A stretch of DNA of 64,000 nucleotides from Hydra vulgaris (GCF_038396675.1 NC_088931.1:37127001-37191000); one strand, 5' to 3'. Positions 26,728-40,329 are shown, counted from the stretch's first letter. Translations and numbers: made by a program. The notes: generated by a model from the letters alone, not told the origin.

Positions 26728-28388
26728 TTAACGGTTACACGAAAACGGAAAACTGTCGAGACCGATTGGTGACTGCGTCCAAAGCAGAAGGTCTTGAATA
26801 GTGACAATAAATACGTCGTTTAGCTTTCGTACATCGTTTATAAATCGTGTTACAGCTGTAAAAAAAAAAAAAGGAATAAAATATTTTTACAAACCGCACT
26901 TGTGGTGCAAATACAAATATAATTTTGATATTCTTACCGCTTTTTCTCGAAGGTTTGCTATCAAACCATATCGAATCTGTAAACATGGAAAACGGTTGCT
27001 TGTTGTCATCATAGTGAAGCTTAAAGTTAGTCATGATCATTTGATAGACGCTTTCTTCATCTTCAAAGTCAACGCAATCACTCATTGTCGAGCCAAATTT
27101 TGTCCCTGACGTGTCACATTGCCAAGTCACAATCGGAACCTCCCACAAACCTGGGTAGAAATCTGAAAACGAACAAGTGTACTAATTAGCTTAGTGCAGA
27201 ATAACAAAAAGTTTTTAGTAAGCATTAAAAATGTTGCAGTTTTTATATTAACAAAAATACACAAAATGAAAGCATAGTATTCAAACGCAATACTTGTTGG
27301 GCAGTTTTTCAAATAACAACTTAAAGAGGGCAAGTAGTCAAAAGTATATGGCCACCATCTTACTCCTGGAAACGTAACCAACGAGCTGTCGTACAAAAAG
27401 CCGTTATCTGCTAAAATTCTAAACGTAGTTTCCGTGCTTTCGAGATATGGGTTTCGCCAACCTTTTGTAATCACACCAACCTCTGACTGAATAGTTTTCT
27501 GTTGGCCAACAATCTCCGATTCGAGTTCTGTAACAGATGCCTTAGAAGAAAAAACAAAAACTTATTAAAATTAAAAGAATATATGTACTGAATAAATAGT
27601 CGATTAGTCGTTTAGAAAAACTGACGAAGATGATTTTTTTTAAAAAAACAAAAAAACAACAACAACAACAAACGAACAATCTTTTATAACATACATTTGC
27701 GCTCCACCACTCTGGAGGAACCCTTTGAGATACTGAGTGATCGGCTAGTTCATGTCCTGAATATACAAATAGATAACGTATACAAATACAACGTTTGTTA
27801 TTTTCAAAAGTTTAAACTGATTTATTGCATTAAGTAAACTAAAAAGTTTAAAGTTTCAATATCGTTATTTGAAAAATGTTACCGCTTTCGTAGAGCGTCT
27901 TTACTAAGGTGTAGTTTGCGTTATCTCCAGAAACAAAAAAAGTGGCTTTAATTGGACATCCGTTGAAATTGGTAACTCCGTCAAGCAAATCTTTGTGAAG
28001 CTGAACGTTTTGCGATGTAACACTGTCACCAAAAGTTAACAAGATAACTTGGGGCGTGTTATTTTTAAATAAACCACCTGGAATATCTGTTCCAGCGCAC
28101 CTGCACGTTGGTAAACGACAAAGTAAGGAGTTGCAAGAAGCTAAAATACAAAAATTTGAAATGCGTGAGAAACTGCGCGTCAGGTTTTTAGCGAAATGAT
28201 CAAACATTAAAAAAATACGTCAAAACCAAGTTACCTTGACCATTTTTTGAAACTAGATCTGCCTGGTAAACCGTCGTTGGAAAAGTACTCTCGGTTGGTA
28301 GGACGTCGTTTGCTGCATCTGAAAGGTTTTCCGTTGTTTGAGTGCTTATCAAGCACAGAAAAGCCAAAAAACACGCTACTGGAAGCAT
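26728..28388 (-). CDS. Chitin deacetylase-like (CE4) secreted pseudoenzyme, copy 4 (inner, left-facing)
   Basis: Exons 28388-28235, 28140-27883, 27756-27695, 27540-27294, 27162-26938, 26855-26728. Predicted protein as copies 2 and 3. It is the inner copy of the left array and is head to head with copy 5, with 3.0 kb between the start codons. Its upstream region matches the other copies only to 28,829 (about 440 bp); beyond that the sequence is unlike theirs. A T for C change in the 5' leader near 28,490 is the only local difference I noticed. Confidence 0.87.
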
Positions 28389-29544
28389 TTGTTTAGTCAC
28401 CTAAAGAAAAAGCCACATTTTAAATAGTTTGTTCTAGGCTAGTTTTTATTAAAACAAAAATGATCGTGCACAAATGATTACCGTAACAATTTTTTTGCTA
28501 TTGATCTGAGTAACTGATGTATAATTGAAAAAACTTCATCAAGTATTTATAAAACTTGAAACGGAAGCGTAGCTTTATGCGCAAACTATAGCCATTAAAA
28601 AATTTGTGTAGTTGTTGAAATCGTTAACATTGGAAGTATGTACTCATAGAGACTATTAAAAAAAGTAACAAATAGTTTCTAGAGTCTTTATTGCATCAAC
28701 AGATTCCTCCGTTTTTATATTTATGTAATTAAGAAATAATAAGATTTTTAATAATAAGAACGAAGTAATAAGATTTTTTAATTACTTTATTTCTCCGTTA
28801 AAGAAAACTTGTAATCTATACGCATACATTCAAATTTATTGGGTGGGGCATTATCATCTTTATCGCAAATAGTGTAATTTTAACCTTTAAAGAAGATTAC
28901 CTACAGCATTATTATATACATTGTTATTTACTTACACTTCACATCCTGAATATACACTTTACTTTTATCTTTTTGAATTTATTTTGTTTTTTCTATATTT
29001 TCCTTTCTTTTATTATATTCTTCTTATTTAATATTTACTGTATGCTACACAAAATCAGTCATGCTATACATTCGGTTTGTTTTATGTACAAGTGGCTTTC
29101 TGCTAATCGTTTTAGAAAATGAATAGTTTTTCTCCATTGTGTATACTACTGATTACATTACAGTCACGTAGTTTGCCCATAATTAACCTTGTTATTTATT
29201 TAAAATACAAAACATACTTTTATACCACATACATTTACCTATAAGCCTACAAAACTCCAAATGATTTCAGATTGTTAGTTGTAATATATTTATACAGACT
29301 GAGAGTTTTAAAATATATATACAAGTTTTTGCTGCTCTCTTGGTATAATTCTATATAAATTTTTTAGATTACGGAGTTGTAATAGTTTGTTATTTTTAAG
29401 ATTTATTATGTTGAAATCTAGTATTCACGTCTAGTTTACGTTATACCAATTTAAATAACTTTCAACTATTTTTGTTCTGATACCAATTTTTTTTTTTACT
29501 TATAATTCTTATACCAATTTAAATAACTTTCAACTATTTTTGTT

Positions 29545-29995
29545 CTGATAACTTTTACTATCAAGACAGGCTACTACGATAGACACGTACACTGCATTAG
29601 GTCTTTTTATTGCATACACAGCTATCAGAACTCAAAACAGTTCACAACTTTCACTAAGCCATGTTATACTGTGACTAAACACTGCACTTATCGACACTCA
29701 TGTCAAAAAATTACATACAATTGTATGCAGTTGTACTGAGCCTCACTAAGTGTCCTCTAGTCCCAGTGTCAATTCAGAAGTTTGTGGCATTCGTCCTGAC
29801 TGGATTGATTGGTCTGAGATTGGTCCTTTTGGAATAACGCAATAAAACGCCTTAAAAAGGAACCCTGTTGTAGACCTAGAGTTGAACTTTTTCCGGGATA
29901 CCAGTCTCGGGCGCAAGTTGGAGGTGTTCCTGTATTCATACTGTACCATTAGGCGCGAATCCATACTATACTCGAGACGTCTATGACACACTTAT
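29545..29995 (-). mobile_element. Possible LTR-like fossil segment
   Basis: A GC-richer block with sharp edges in AT-rich DNA. Read on the minus strand it contains an AATAAA-type signal (GCAATAAAAAGACC) in its second half and is followed by TTGGTATCAGAAC, similar to a primer-binding site complementary to initiator methionine tRNA. That order suits a retroelement LTR followed by its leader. There is no coding region beside it, so it would be a solo or truncated relic. The call is tentative. Confidence 0.28.
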
Positions 29996-30194
29996 ATCGA
30001 TAACGTATGTGTATCATCCTAATAATACATTTTACTTATCAGTTTTTCAATATTTCTCTAATTTGTGACTCCTTGTTTTCCACTGGACATCTGTCCTTTT
30101 GTACTTTTATCTCATTTTGCTGAATTCTATTTAACTTATTATTCATCTCTAAGGCGTTCACTGCTCGGTGCAGCTTCACGAAAATGCATTGCAT

Positions 30195-30560
30195 TTACAA
30201 AAAAAACTGTATGAGACCATTATCTGGTTTTAATATTTTTATTTAGTTAATGAATTTCTTTATAAAAGTTTGTTTTACGTACGATTATAAAAATGTTGTT
30301 GTTTTATTTTTGGGTAGCCGTCCAAAAAAATCTAAAACTTTTTAATAACTTTTTTTAAATACCTTTCTGAAACTTAGTTGAAAAGTAGCTTGATGGTGCC
30401 GCTATATGTATTTTTCAACAAATAATTAATTAAAAACTTTAATTAAATGTAGTACTTAATTAAAATTAGTATCCGGTTCTTATTAAGAACGTTTTACAGT
30501 AGTATTGTCAAATTTTTCAGCATCAATGTCAAGTTTGAATACTTCCTTTGCAATACAATA
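30195..30560 (+). repeat. Diverged copy of the unit spacer in the array centre
   Basis: AAACTGTATGAGACCATTAT through TTTTTCAGCATCAATGTCAA matches the spacer stretch at 34565-34905 with many substitutions and small gaps, far more than between any two units. It lies about 860 bp before copy 5's start, whereas the matching stretch in the array lies about 1,530 bp before the next start. About 670 bp of the normal unit is therefore absent here or was added there. Confidence 0.8.
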
Positions 30561-31415
30561 ATCGCAAAAAGCTTATTTCTAAATGCCTTTCTTTATACTG
30601 GATATCTCTCAAACATCTCTATATATATATTAATTACTTAACATACTCTTAGTTTCTTCATGAGACTCGTACGGTAGAACATATTCCAAAAACATCATTA
30701 GACACTGTTGTTTTATATTCGGTTCCTTTAATCCGAATATATACTTTTCCATTAAGTAAATAAATAACAGATTACTAAAATAAACAGATTTTCTAATTCA
30801 TTTACTGTTTGAAGTGTTAATTAATTTTTATAAACGCAAACAAATACTTTACATTAAATAAAAAAAATTAATAACTATAAATACAATACTTATTATTTAG
30901 GTGTAGCATCTATAAAAAAGAAATACTTTGCCGTTACACTTTATTATTTATCAACTAAAATAGAGCGTTGGCTCACAATAATCATGCAAAACAGTTATCA
31001 CAAAAAACTCTACAGCAAAAACTATAACCGAATAATAAAGTAATTAAAAAACCATATTACTTCGATATTTCTTAATTACATAAATATAAAAACGGAGGAA
31101 TCTGTTGATGCAATAAAGACTCTAGAAACTATTTGTTACTTTTTTTAATAGTCTCTATGAGTACATACTTCCAATGTTAACGATTTCAACAACTACACAA
31201 ATTTTTTAATGGCTATAGTTTGCGCATAAAGCTACGCTTCCGTTTCAAGTTTTATAAATACTTGATGAAGTTTTTTCAATTATACATCAGTTACTCAGAT
31301 CAATAGCAAAAGAATTGTTACGGTAATCATTTGTGCACGATCATTTTTGTTTTAATAAAAACTAGCCTAGAACAAACTATTTAAAATGTGGCTTTTTCTT
31401 TAGGTGACTAAACAA

Positions 31416-33071
31416 ATGCTTCCAGTAGCGTGTTTTTTGGCTTTTCTGTGCTTGATAAGCACTCAAACAACGGAAAACCTTTCAGATGCAGCAAACGACG
31501 TCCTACCAACCGAGAGTACTTTTCCAACGACGGTTTACCAGGCAGATCTAGTTTCAAAAAATGGTCAAGGTAACTTGGTTTTGACGTATTTTTTTAATGT
31601 TTGATCATTTCGCTAAAAACCTGACGCGCAGTTTCTCACGCATTTCAAATTTTTGTATTTTAGCTTCTTGCAACTCCTTACTTTGTCGTTTACCAACGTG
31701 CAGGTGCGCTGGAACAGATATTCCAGGTGGTTTATTTAAAAATAACACGCCCCAAGTTATCTTGTTAACTTTTGGTGACAGTGTTACATCGCAAAACGTT
31801 CAGCTTCACAAAGATTTGCTTGACGGAGTTACCAATTTCAACGGATGTCCAATTAAAGCCACTTTTTTTGTTTCTGGAGATAACGCAAACTACACCTTAG
31901 TAAAGACGCTCTACGAAAGCGGTAACATTTTTCAAATAACGATATTGAAACTTTAAACTTTTTAGTTTACTTAATGCAATAAATCAGTTTAAACTTTTGA
32001 AAATAACAAACGTTGTATTTGTATACGTTATCTATTTGTATATTCAGGACATGAACTAGCCGATCACTCAGTATCTCAAAGGGTTCCTCCAGAGTGGTGG
32101 AGCGCAAATGTATGTTATAAAAGATTGTTCGTTTGTTGTTGTTGTTGTTTTTTTGTTTTTTTAAAAAAAATCATCTTCGTCAGTTTTTCTAAACGACTAA
32201 TCGACTATTTATTCAGTACATATATTCTTTTAATTTTAATAAGTTTTTGTTTTTTCTTCTAAGGCATCTGTTACAGAACTCGAATCGGAGATTGTTGGCC
32301 AACAGAAAACTATTCAGTCAGAGGTTGGTGTGATTACAAAAGGTTGGCGAAACCCATATCTCGAAAGCACGGAAACTACGTTTAGAATTTTAGCAGATAA
32401 CGGCTTTTTGTACGACAGCTCGTTGGTTACGTTTCCAGGAGTAAGATGGTGGCCATATACTTTTGACTACTTGCCCTCTTTAAGTTGTTATTTGAAAAAC
32501 TGCCCAACAAGTATTGCGTTTGAATACTATGCTTTCATTTTGTGTATTTTTGTTAATATAAAAACTGCAACATTTTTAATGCTTACTAAAAACTTTTTGT
32601 TATTCTGCACTAAGCTAATTAGTACACTTGTTTCGTTTTCAGATTTCTACCCAGGTTTGTGGGAGGTTCCGATTGTGACTTGGCAATGTGACACGTCAGG
32701 GACAAAATTTGGCTCGACAATGAGTGATTGCGTTGACTTTGAAGATGAAGAAAGCGTCTATCAAATGATCATGACTAACTTTAAGCTTCACTATGATGAC
32801 AACAAGCAACCGTTTTCCATGTTTACAGATTCGATATGGTTTGATAGCAAACCTTCGAGAAAAAGCGGTAAGAATATCAAAATTATATTTGTATTTGCAC
32901 CACAAGTGCGGTTTGTAAAAATATTTTATTCCTTTTTTTACAGCTGTAACACGATTTATAAACGATGTACGAAAGCTAAACGACGTATTTATTGTCACTA
33001 TTCAAGACCTTCTGCTTTGGACGCAGTCACCAATCGGTCTCGACAGTTTTCCGTTTTCGTGTAACCGTTAA
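31416..33071 (+). CDS. Chitin deacetylase-like (CE4) secreted pseudoenzyme, copy 5 (inner, right-facing)
   Basis: Exons 31416-31569, 31664-31921, 32048-32109, 32264-32510, 32643-32867, 32944-33071. The protein is the consensus form. Intron 4 is one base longer and the T-run before the last acceptor is 7 instead of 13, which accidentally leaves one open frame through introns 4 and 5; that longer frame is not the gene. Upstream similarity to the other copies ends at about 31,034 and lacks about 21 bp of the RTTATTAYT-rich stretch there, so this copy has its own distal promoter region. Confidence 0.86.
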
Positions 33072-36000
33072 CAAATTTTGGATGTGCGATAAATGTTTTG
33101 ACTGAATGTCTAGCTAAATTTGACTCTAGCATTATAAATGCTTTCCCTACACTAAAAATTAATGACCATTTATTCAACAAGTGTTTCGCTGTGATACTTT
33201 GAAATACAACTTGTTTGTTAATTGTTTAGCTTTAGCGATATACGTTTTGTTAACGACTTTTTATTTTAAATCACTGTATAAATTTTTTTTGCGAAATGTT
33301 TTCAATTTCATGTTTACTTTGTATGCTATTATTTTGTTCTTTTTTTTTCCCAGTCATTTTCAATAATGTAAATATAATGCGTTAGTTTGATAAAAGAGTG
33401 TAGTTGTTAGTCATTAGTTGACCGAAAGAAAGTGAAAAAAAAAAAATAAAAAAAAAATTAAACAGTCACGGTCATTTAAAAGCGGAAAGGTATTTACGCA
33501 AGCCTCAGTGTCGATTGCAAACAATTACAATTTTAAAGATGGCTACCGTCTTTAGATACAAATGATGTCTTTGATTTTTTCTTTTTTTTTAACTAACAAC
33601 AACAATAAACTTAGCTCTTCACGTTAAAGTCAAAATCTACTATTTTTAATAGAATGAAATTATTAAAAAAATAAGTAAAATGTAATCAATGAAAATAAGG
33701 TAAAGGTAGTTTAGTCAAAATTATGACTCTCTGCTTTAACTCATTTCACTGCTAAAAGCTTAATTTGTTTCTAGTTTCAAAACTCTTTTTCTTTAATAAT
33801 AGGTATGATAAGTTTGATATTTTCTATAAATGTATAAACTTGATAGTCTATAAACTTTGATAGTTTCTCAAAAACACTAAGAAATGACGTTTTAAGCAAT
33901 ACACTACCCAGTGGGCACAGTACGTTTTTAAAACGTTTTTATTAGATTTAATCCTTATAAAAACGTCTAAAAAACGTTTAAAAAAACGTACCGTGCCCGC
34001 TGGGTAAGGTTAACTTAACTTAATACACTTAGGTTATGACGTTTTAAGCAATGCATTTTGTATATATGGGTTTGTTGAAGAAACTGTGGTGAAAATTATG
34101 CCTTATCTTAGCTTCAATTGCAATTACCCTGTCGGTTCTTATCGAAACACAAACAACTTGGGATCAAAAGATAAGTGTCAAAAATTTGAGTTGACCTCCA
34201 ACCCCGGGACGTATTCAGGGTAATAGAGAGACACCGAACCACGACCGTTGCAGTAAGAAATTGAAAATATTTCCCAGAAAAGAGTATTTTTTCGAGACAT
34301 AAGTAATTTTAATATGCAAAAGAAGTTGTTATAATTTTATATCTTTAAGGGTAGTCAAATTACTTTCTCAAATTTTGTCAATAAAACATATTGCAATAGC
34401 ATACATGCAGATATGGCAGTAGCATACTTGTCAATAGCAAACTGTCAATTGCATGCTTTTGACAGTATAATAAAGCTGTGTAAAAATCAGTATGATTGTG
34501 TGAAGGCATCGACACAATCATACTGATTTTTATACAGCTATATAGAATGGTAAATCTTTTGATTAAAACTGTATGAGACTTTTATCTGGTTTTAATATTT
34601 TTTTTTTATTAAACGAATTTCTTTTCAAAATTTTTGTTTTACGAACCGCTGTAAAAATGTTGTTGTTTCATTTGTGGGTCACAGTCTAAAAAAATCTAAA
34701 ACTTTTTAATAATGTTTTTTTAAATGCCTTTTTGTAATTTAGCTGAAAAGTAGTTTGATGGTGCCGCTATTTATATTTTTCAACAAATAACTAATTAATA
34801 ATTTTAGTTAAATGTAGTATTTAATTAAAGTTAGTATCCGGTTCTTATTAAGAAAGTTTTACAGTAGTATTGCCAAATTTTTTCAGCATCAATGTCAAGT
34901 TTGAATATTTCCGCAAAATCGCCCGGGAAAGTTTGCTTTACTATATTTATCTTTCTTATGCATTGGATCATTTTTCAAGTAACATTGCTGCGGAGTTACT
35001 GAACTTGAATGCGACTTATGCAAGAGAAATTGCAGCTTAGATTTTAAACTGTCTTCATCCGCATAGAGCTTTGGATTTCTATTTACAGGACAGTTTGCAA
35101 GAGTTTTGAAGCGACTGTGCCTCCGTTATGATTGGATCAAACGCTGGCGTCTTTACAAAAATGAAACAGAGTTTTCATGGGTTGGTCGAATAGCACGGTT
35201 TGATCCATTGTTTTGCACTTGCTGTAAGTGATACTTGTAAAAAGCTTGCGTTGTAATGCACTCTTTTTAAGTGCTTTATGCACTACGACACTATACTCTT
35301 TGTACAGCATTTTATTGGCCGTGCTTTAAAGAAAACTGGAGTCGTCCCCTAAAGCATTTCGATTTTATTTTCACCATAAGTACTCAACAAAGTTTTCAGA
35401 CAACAGAATTGTTGTTCTAAAGTATAATTTAAAATTAACTTCCTATTTGATTAAATTCCGCGGACCTCATTTGTAAAAAAAATATTCGCAGGATTGTTAA
35501 CAAAAAGAAGTCTACACAAGAGCATTTTAAAAAAACGAATCGAAACGATCATTTTTATCTATGGATTTCAATATATCCGAAATTAAATGTTTCTTTTAAA
35601 GAAAGCAGAACCAAATAAATATAGATTTAATTAAAGCATTGAATCTTACGATTCAATGCCTTAATTAAATTTATTAAGTAACCTCATCACGAGATTAAAG
35701 ATTTTTAATCTTGTGATGATGTTACTTAATAAATACTATTACTTATTTATTTTATTTGAGAACTTTTTTTTTTTATATAGATTTTCAGCGATTGCTAAAA
35801 TCTCGCCAAACATTTAAGTGCTTCTAAACTGTTTGCTATCTTTTGTTTCTTTATATACTTTTATTATTTTCTTTTTTCTAGTTATTCACAGTTGTCGTTT
35901 TGATGCATATATGTAATCGTAAAGTAAAGTTTTTCATATTTCGGGCTCGGCGATAAAGCTGAAGATGCGTTCCTCATGCTCCAGCCATTAGTTTTTCATG

Positions 36001-36439
36001 TATGCGTATAGATTACAAGTTTTCTTTAACGGAGAAATAAAGTAATTAAAAAATCTTATTACTTCGTTCTTATTATTAAAAATCTTATTATTTCTTAATT
36101 ACATAAATATAAAAACGGAGGAATCTGTTGATGCAATAAAGACTCTAGAAACTATTTGTTACTTTTTTTAATAGTCTCTATGAGTACATACTTCCAATGT
36201 TAACGATTTCAACAACTACACAAATTTTTTAATGGCTATAGTTTGCGCATAAAGCTACGCTTCCGTTTCAAGTTTTATAAATACTTGATGAAGTTTTTTC
36301 AATTATACATCAGTTACTCAGATCAATAGCAAAAGAATTGTTACGGTAATCATTTGTGCACGATCATTTTTGTTTTAATAAAAACTAGCCTAGAACAAAC
36401 TATTTAAAATGTGGCTTTTTCTTTTAGGTGACTAAACAA

Positions 36440-38098
36440 ATGCTTCCAGTAGCGTGTTTTTTGGCTTTTCTGTGCTTGATAAGCACTCAAACAACGGAAA
36501 ACCTTTCAGATGCAGCAAACGACGTCCTACCAACCGAGAGTACTTTTCCAACGACGGTTTACCAGGCAGATCTAGTTTCAAAAAATGGTCAAGGTAACTT
36601 GGTTTTGACGTATTTTTTTAATGTTTGATCATTTCGCTAAAAACCTGACGCGCAGTTTCTCACGCATTTCAAATTTTTGTATTTTAGCTTCTTGCAACTC
36701 CTTACTTTGTCGTTTACCAACGTGCAGGTGCGCTGGAACAGATATTCCAGGTGGTTTATTTAAAAATAACACGCCCCAAGTTATCTTGTTAACTTTTGGT
36801 GACAGTGTTACATCGCAAAACGTTCAGCTTCACAAAGATTTGCTTGACGGAGTTACCAATTTCAACGGATGTCCAATTAAAGCCACTTTTTTTGTTTCTG
36901 GAGATAACGCAAACTACACCTTAGTAAAGACGCTCTACGAAAGCGGTAACATTTTTCAAATAACGATATTGAAACTTTAAACTTTTTAGTTTACTTAATG
37001 CAATAAATCAGTTTAAACTTTTGAAAATAACAAACGTTGTATTTGTATACGTTATCTATTTGTATATTCAGGACATGAACTAGCCGATCACTCAGTATCT
37101 CAAAGGGTTCCTCCAGAGTGGTGGAGCGCAAATGTATGTTATAAAAGATTGTTCGTTTGTTGTTGTTGTTGTTTTTTTGTTTTTTTAAAAAAAATCATCT
37201 TCGTCAGTTTTTCTAAACGACTAATCGACTATTTATTCAGTACATATATTCTTTTAATTTTAATAAGTTTTTGTTTTTTCTTCTAAGGCATCTGTTACAG
37301 AACTCGAATCGGAGATTGTTGGCCAACAGAAAACTATTCAGTCAGAGGTTGGTGTGATTACAAAAGGTTGGCGAAACCCATATCTCGAAAGCACGGAAAC
37401 TACGTTTAGAATTTTAGCAGATAACGGCTTTTTGTACGACAGCTCGTTGGTTACGTTTCCAGGAGTAAGATGGTGGCCATATACTTTTGACTACTTGCCC
37501 TCTTTAAGTTGTTATTTGAAAAACTGCCCAACAAGTATTGCGTTTGAATACTATGCTTTCATTTTGTGTATTTTTGTTAATATAAAAACTGCAACATTTT
37601 TAATGCTTACTAAAAACTTTTTGTTATTCTGCACTAAGCTAATTAGTACACTTGTTCGTTTTCAGATTTCTACCCAGGTTTGTGGGAGGTTCCGATTGTG
37701 ACTTGGCAATGTGACACGTCAGGGACAAAATTTGGCTCGACAATGAGTGATTGCGTTGACTTTGAAGATGAAGAAAGCGTCTATCAAATGATCATGACTA
37801 ACTTTAAGCTTCACTATGATGACAACAAGCAACCGTTTTCCATGTTTACAGATTCGATATGGTTTGATAGCAAACCTTCGAGAAAAAGCGGTAAGAATAT
37901 CAAAATTATATTTTTATTTGCACCACAAGTGCGGTTTGTAAAAATATTTTATTCCTTTTTTTTTTTACAGCTGTAACACGATTTATAAACGATGTACGAA
38001 AGCTAAACGACGTATTTATTGTCACTATTCAAGACCTTCTGCTTTGGACGCAGTCACCAATCGGTCTCGACAGTTTTTTGGTTTCGTGTAACCGTTAA
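36440..38098 (+). CDS. Chitin deacetylase-like (CE4) secreted pseudoenzyme, copy 6
   Basis: Exons 36440-36593, 36688-36945, 37072-37133, 37288-37534, 37666-37890, 37971-38098. The C-terminal end differs from all others: residues 352-353 are Leu-Val instead of Pro-Phe (TTTTTGGTT for TTTCCGTTT). Intron 5 has a G-to-T change and 11 Ts before its acceptor. The spacer behind it is the most diverged of all units. Active-site replacements are unchanged. Confidence 0.86.
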
Positions 38099-39903
38099 CA
38101 AATTTTGGATGTGCGATAAATGTTTTGACTGAATGTCTAGCTAAATTTGACTCTAGCATTATAAATGCTTTCCCTACACTAAAAATTAATGACCATTTAT
38201 TCAACAAGTGTTTCGCTGTGATACTTTGAAATACAACTTGTTTGTTAATTGTTTAGCTTTAGCGATATACGTTTTGTTAACGACTTTTTATTTTAAATCA
38301 CTGTATAAATTTTTTTTGCGAAATGTTTTCAATTTCATGTTTACTTTGTATGCTATTATTTTGTTCTTTTTTTTTCCCAGTCATTTTCAATAATGTAAAT
38401 ATAATGCGTTAGTTTGATAAAAGAGTGTAGTTGTTAGTCATTAGTTGACCGAAAGAAAGTGAAAAAAAAAATAAAAAAAAAATTAAACAGTCACGGTCAT
38501 TTAAAAGCGGAAAGGTATTTACGCAAGCCTCAGTGTCGATTGCAAACAATTACAATTTTAAAGATGGCTACCGTCTTTAGATACAAATGATGTCTTTGAT
38601 TTTTTCTTTTTTTTTAACTAACAACAACAATAAACTTAGCTCTTCACGTTAAAGTCAAAATCTACTATTTTTAATAGAATGAAATTATTAAAAAAATAAG
38701 TGAAATGTAATCAATGAAAATAAGGTAAAGGTAGTTTAGTCAAAATTATGACTCTCTGCTTTAACTCATTTCACTGCTAAAAGCTTAATTTGTTTCTAGT
38801 TTCAAAACTCTTTTTCTTTAATAATAGGTATGATAAGTTTGATATTTTCTATAAATGTATAAACTTGATAGTCTATAAACTTTGATAGTTTCTCAAAAAC
38901 ACTAAGAAATGACGTTTTAAGCAATACACTACCCAGTGGGCACAGTACGTTTTTAAAACGTTTTTATTAGATTTAATCCTTATAAAAACGTCTAAAAAAC
39001 GTTTAAAAAACGTACAGTACCGCTGGGTAAGGTTAACTTAACTTAATACACTTAGGTTATGACGTTTTAAGCAATGCATTTTGTATATATGGGTTTGTTG
39101 AAGAAACTGTGGTGAAAATTATGCCTTATCTTAGCTTCAATTGCAATTACCCTGTCGGTTCTTATCGAAACACAAACAACTTGGTATCAAAAGATAAGTG
39201 TCAAAAATTTGAGTTGACCTCCAACCCCGGGACGTATTCAGGGTAATAGAGAGACACCGAACCACGACCGTTGCAGTAAGAAATTGAAAATATTTCCCAG
39301 AAAAGAGTATTTTTTCGAGACATAAGTAATTTTAATATGCAAAAGAAGTTGTTATAATTTTATATCTTTAAGGGTAGTCAAATTACTTTCTCAAATTTTG
39401 TCAATAAAACATATTGCAATAGCATACATGCAGATATGGCAGTAGCATACTTGTCAATAGCAAACTGTCAATTGCATGCTTTTGACAGTATAATAAAGCT
39501 GTGTAAAAATCAGTATGATTGTGTGAAGGCATCGACACAATCATACTGATTTTTATACAGCTATATAGAATGGTAAATCTTTTGATTAAAACTGTATGAG
39601 ACTTTTATCTGGTTTTAATATTTTTTTTTTATTAAACGAATTTCTTTTCAAAATTTTTGTTTTACGAACCGCTGTAAAAATGTTGTTGTTTCATTTGTGG
39701 GTCACGGTCTAAAAAAATAAAACTTTTTAATAATGTTTTTTTAAATGCCTTTTTGTAATTTAGCTGAAAAGTAGTTTGATGGTGCCGCTATTTATATTTT
39801 TCAACAAATAACTAATTAATAATTTTAGTTAAATGTAGTATTTAATTAAAGTTAGTATCCGGTTCTTATTAAGAAAGTTTTACAGTAGTATTGCCAAATT
39901 TTT

Positions 39904-40329
39904 TCAGCATGGAATGTCAAGTTTGAATATTTCCGCAAAATCACCGGGAAAGTTTGCTTTACTATATTTATCTTTCTTATGCATTGGATCATTTTTCAAG
40001 TAACATTGCTGCGGAGTTACTGAACTTGAATGCGACTTATGCAAGAGAAATTGCAGCTTAGATTTTAAACTGTCTTCATCCGCATAGAGCTGTGGATTTC
40101 TATTTACAGGACAGTTTGCAAGAGTGTTGAAGCGACTGTCCTTCCGTATAGTTCGATAAACGCTGGCGTCTTTACAAAAATGAAACAGAGTTTTCATGGG
40201 TTGGTCGAATAGCACGGTTTGATCCATTGTTTTGCACTTGCTGTAAGTGATACTTGTAAAAAGCTTGCGTTGTAATGCACTCTTTTTAAGTGCTTTATGC
40301 ACTACGACACTATACTCTTTGTACAGCAT
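39904..40329 (-). CDS. Unassigned 141-codon open frame, antisense to the array (unit 6 spacer only)
   Basis: Starts MLYKEYSVVVHKALKKSALQ and continues through CKTMDQTVLFDQPMKTLFHF and RFNTLANCPVNRNPQLYADE. The other seven complete spacers contain the same stretch, but their reading frame is interrupted (around the residues equivalent to VYRTIRKDSRF and again near SKANFPGDF). Conversely, those units keep a tail reading DAEKIWQYYCKTFLIRTGY that this unit lacks. I do not recognise the family. It may be one exon of a former neighbour gene carried along in the unit, decayed in most copies; expression is doubtful. Confidence 0.35.
   Translation of the reverse strand: MLYKEYSVVVHKALKKSALQRKLFTSITYSKCKTMDQTVLFDQPMKTLFHFCKDASVYRTIRKDSRFNTLANCPVNRNPQLYADEDSLKSKLQFLLHKSHSSSVTPQQCYLKNDPMHKKDKYSKANFPGDFAEIFKLDIPC

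Larger units (their letters stand above)
10910..28829 (-). repeat. Left tandem array: units 1-4 of the 5,031-bp pseudo-deacetylase repeat
   Basis: Four head-to-tail copies with genes pointing left. The same gene position recurs at exactly 5,031-bp steps (start codons at 13295, 18326, 23357, 28388). Exons, introns and spacers are nearly identical. The first 400 bp (10,910-11,330) differ from the matching part of units 2-4 by substitutions and an inserted stretch near 11,155-11,205 rich in GACACT/ACGTACAC. At the inner end exact similarity stops at 28,829, though weak similarity seems to continue for some tens of bases. Confidence 0.93.
28830..31033. other. Centre between the divergent arrays
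   Basis: A 2.2 kb stretch between the head-to-head copies 4 and 5. From 28,830 to about 29,440 it is AT-rich, with weak initial similarity to the unit (GGGTGGGGCA...ATCTTTATCGC against GGCTGGAGCA...AGCTTTATCGC). A duplicated 40-mer lies at 29,452-29,491 and 29,511-29,550. A GC-richer block follows (29,560-30,010), then AT-rich sequence, a diverged copy of unit spacer (30,195-30,560) and about 470 bp of unrelated sequence. I see no gene. Confidence 0.7.

Noticed and set aside
29746-29991. 81-codon minus-strand frame in the array centre
   Set aside because: Lies in the GC-richer, possibly LTR-like block; no protein family recognised and no exon signals.
32330-33064. 244-codon open frame in copy 5
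   Set aside because: Created by small indels inside introns 4 and 5 that leave the frame open; the splice sites are intact and the other nine copies lack it.
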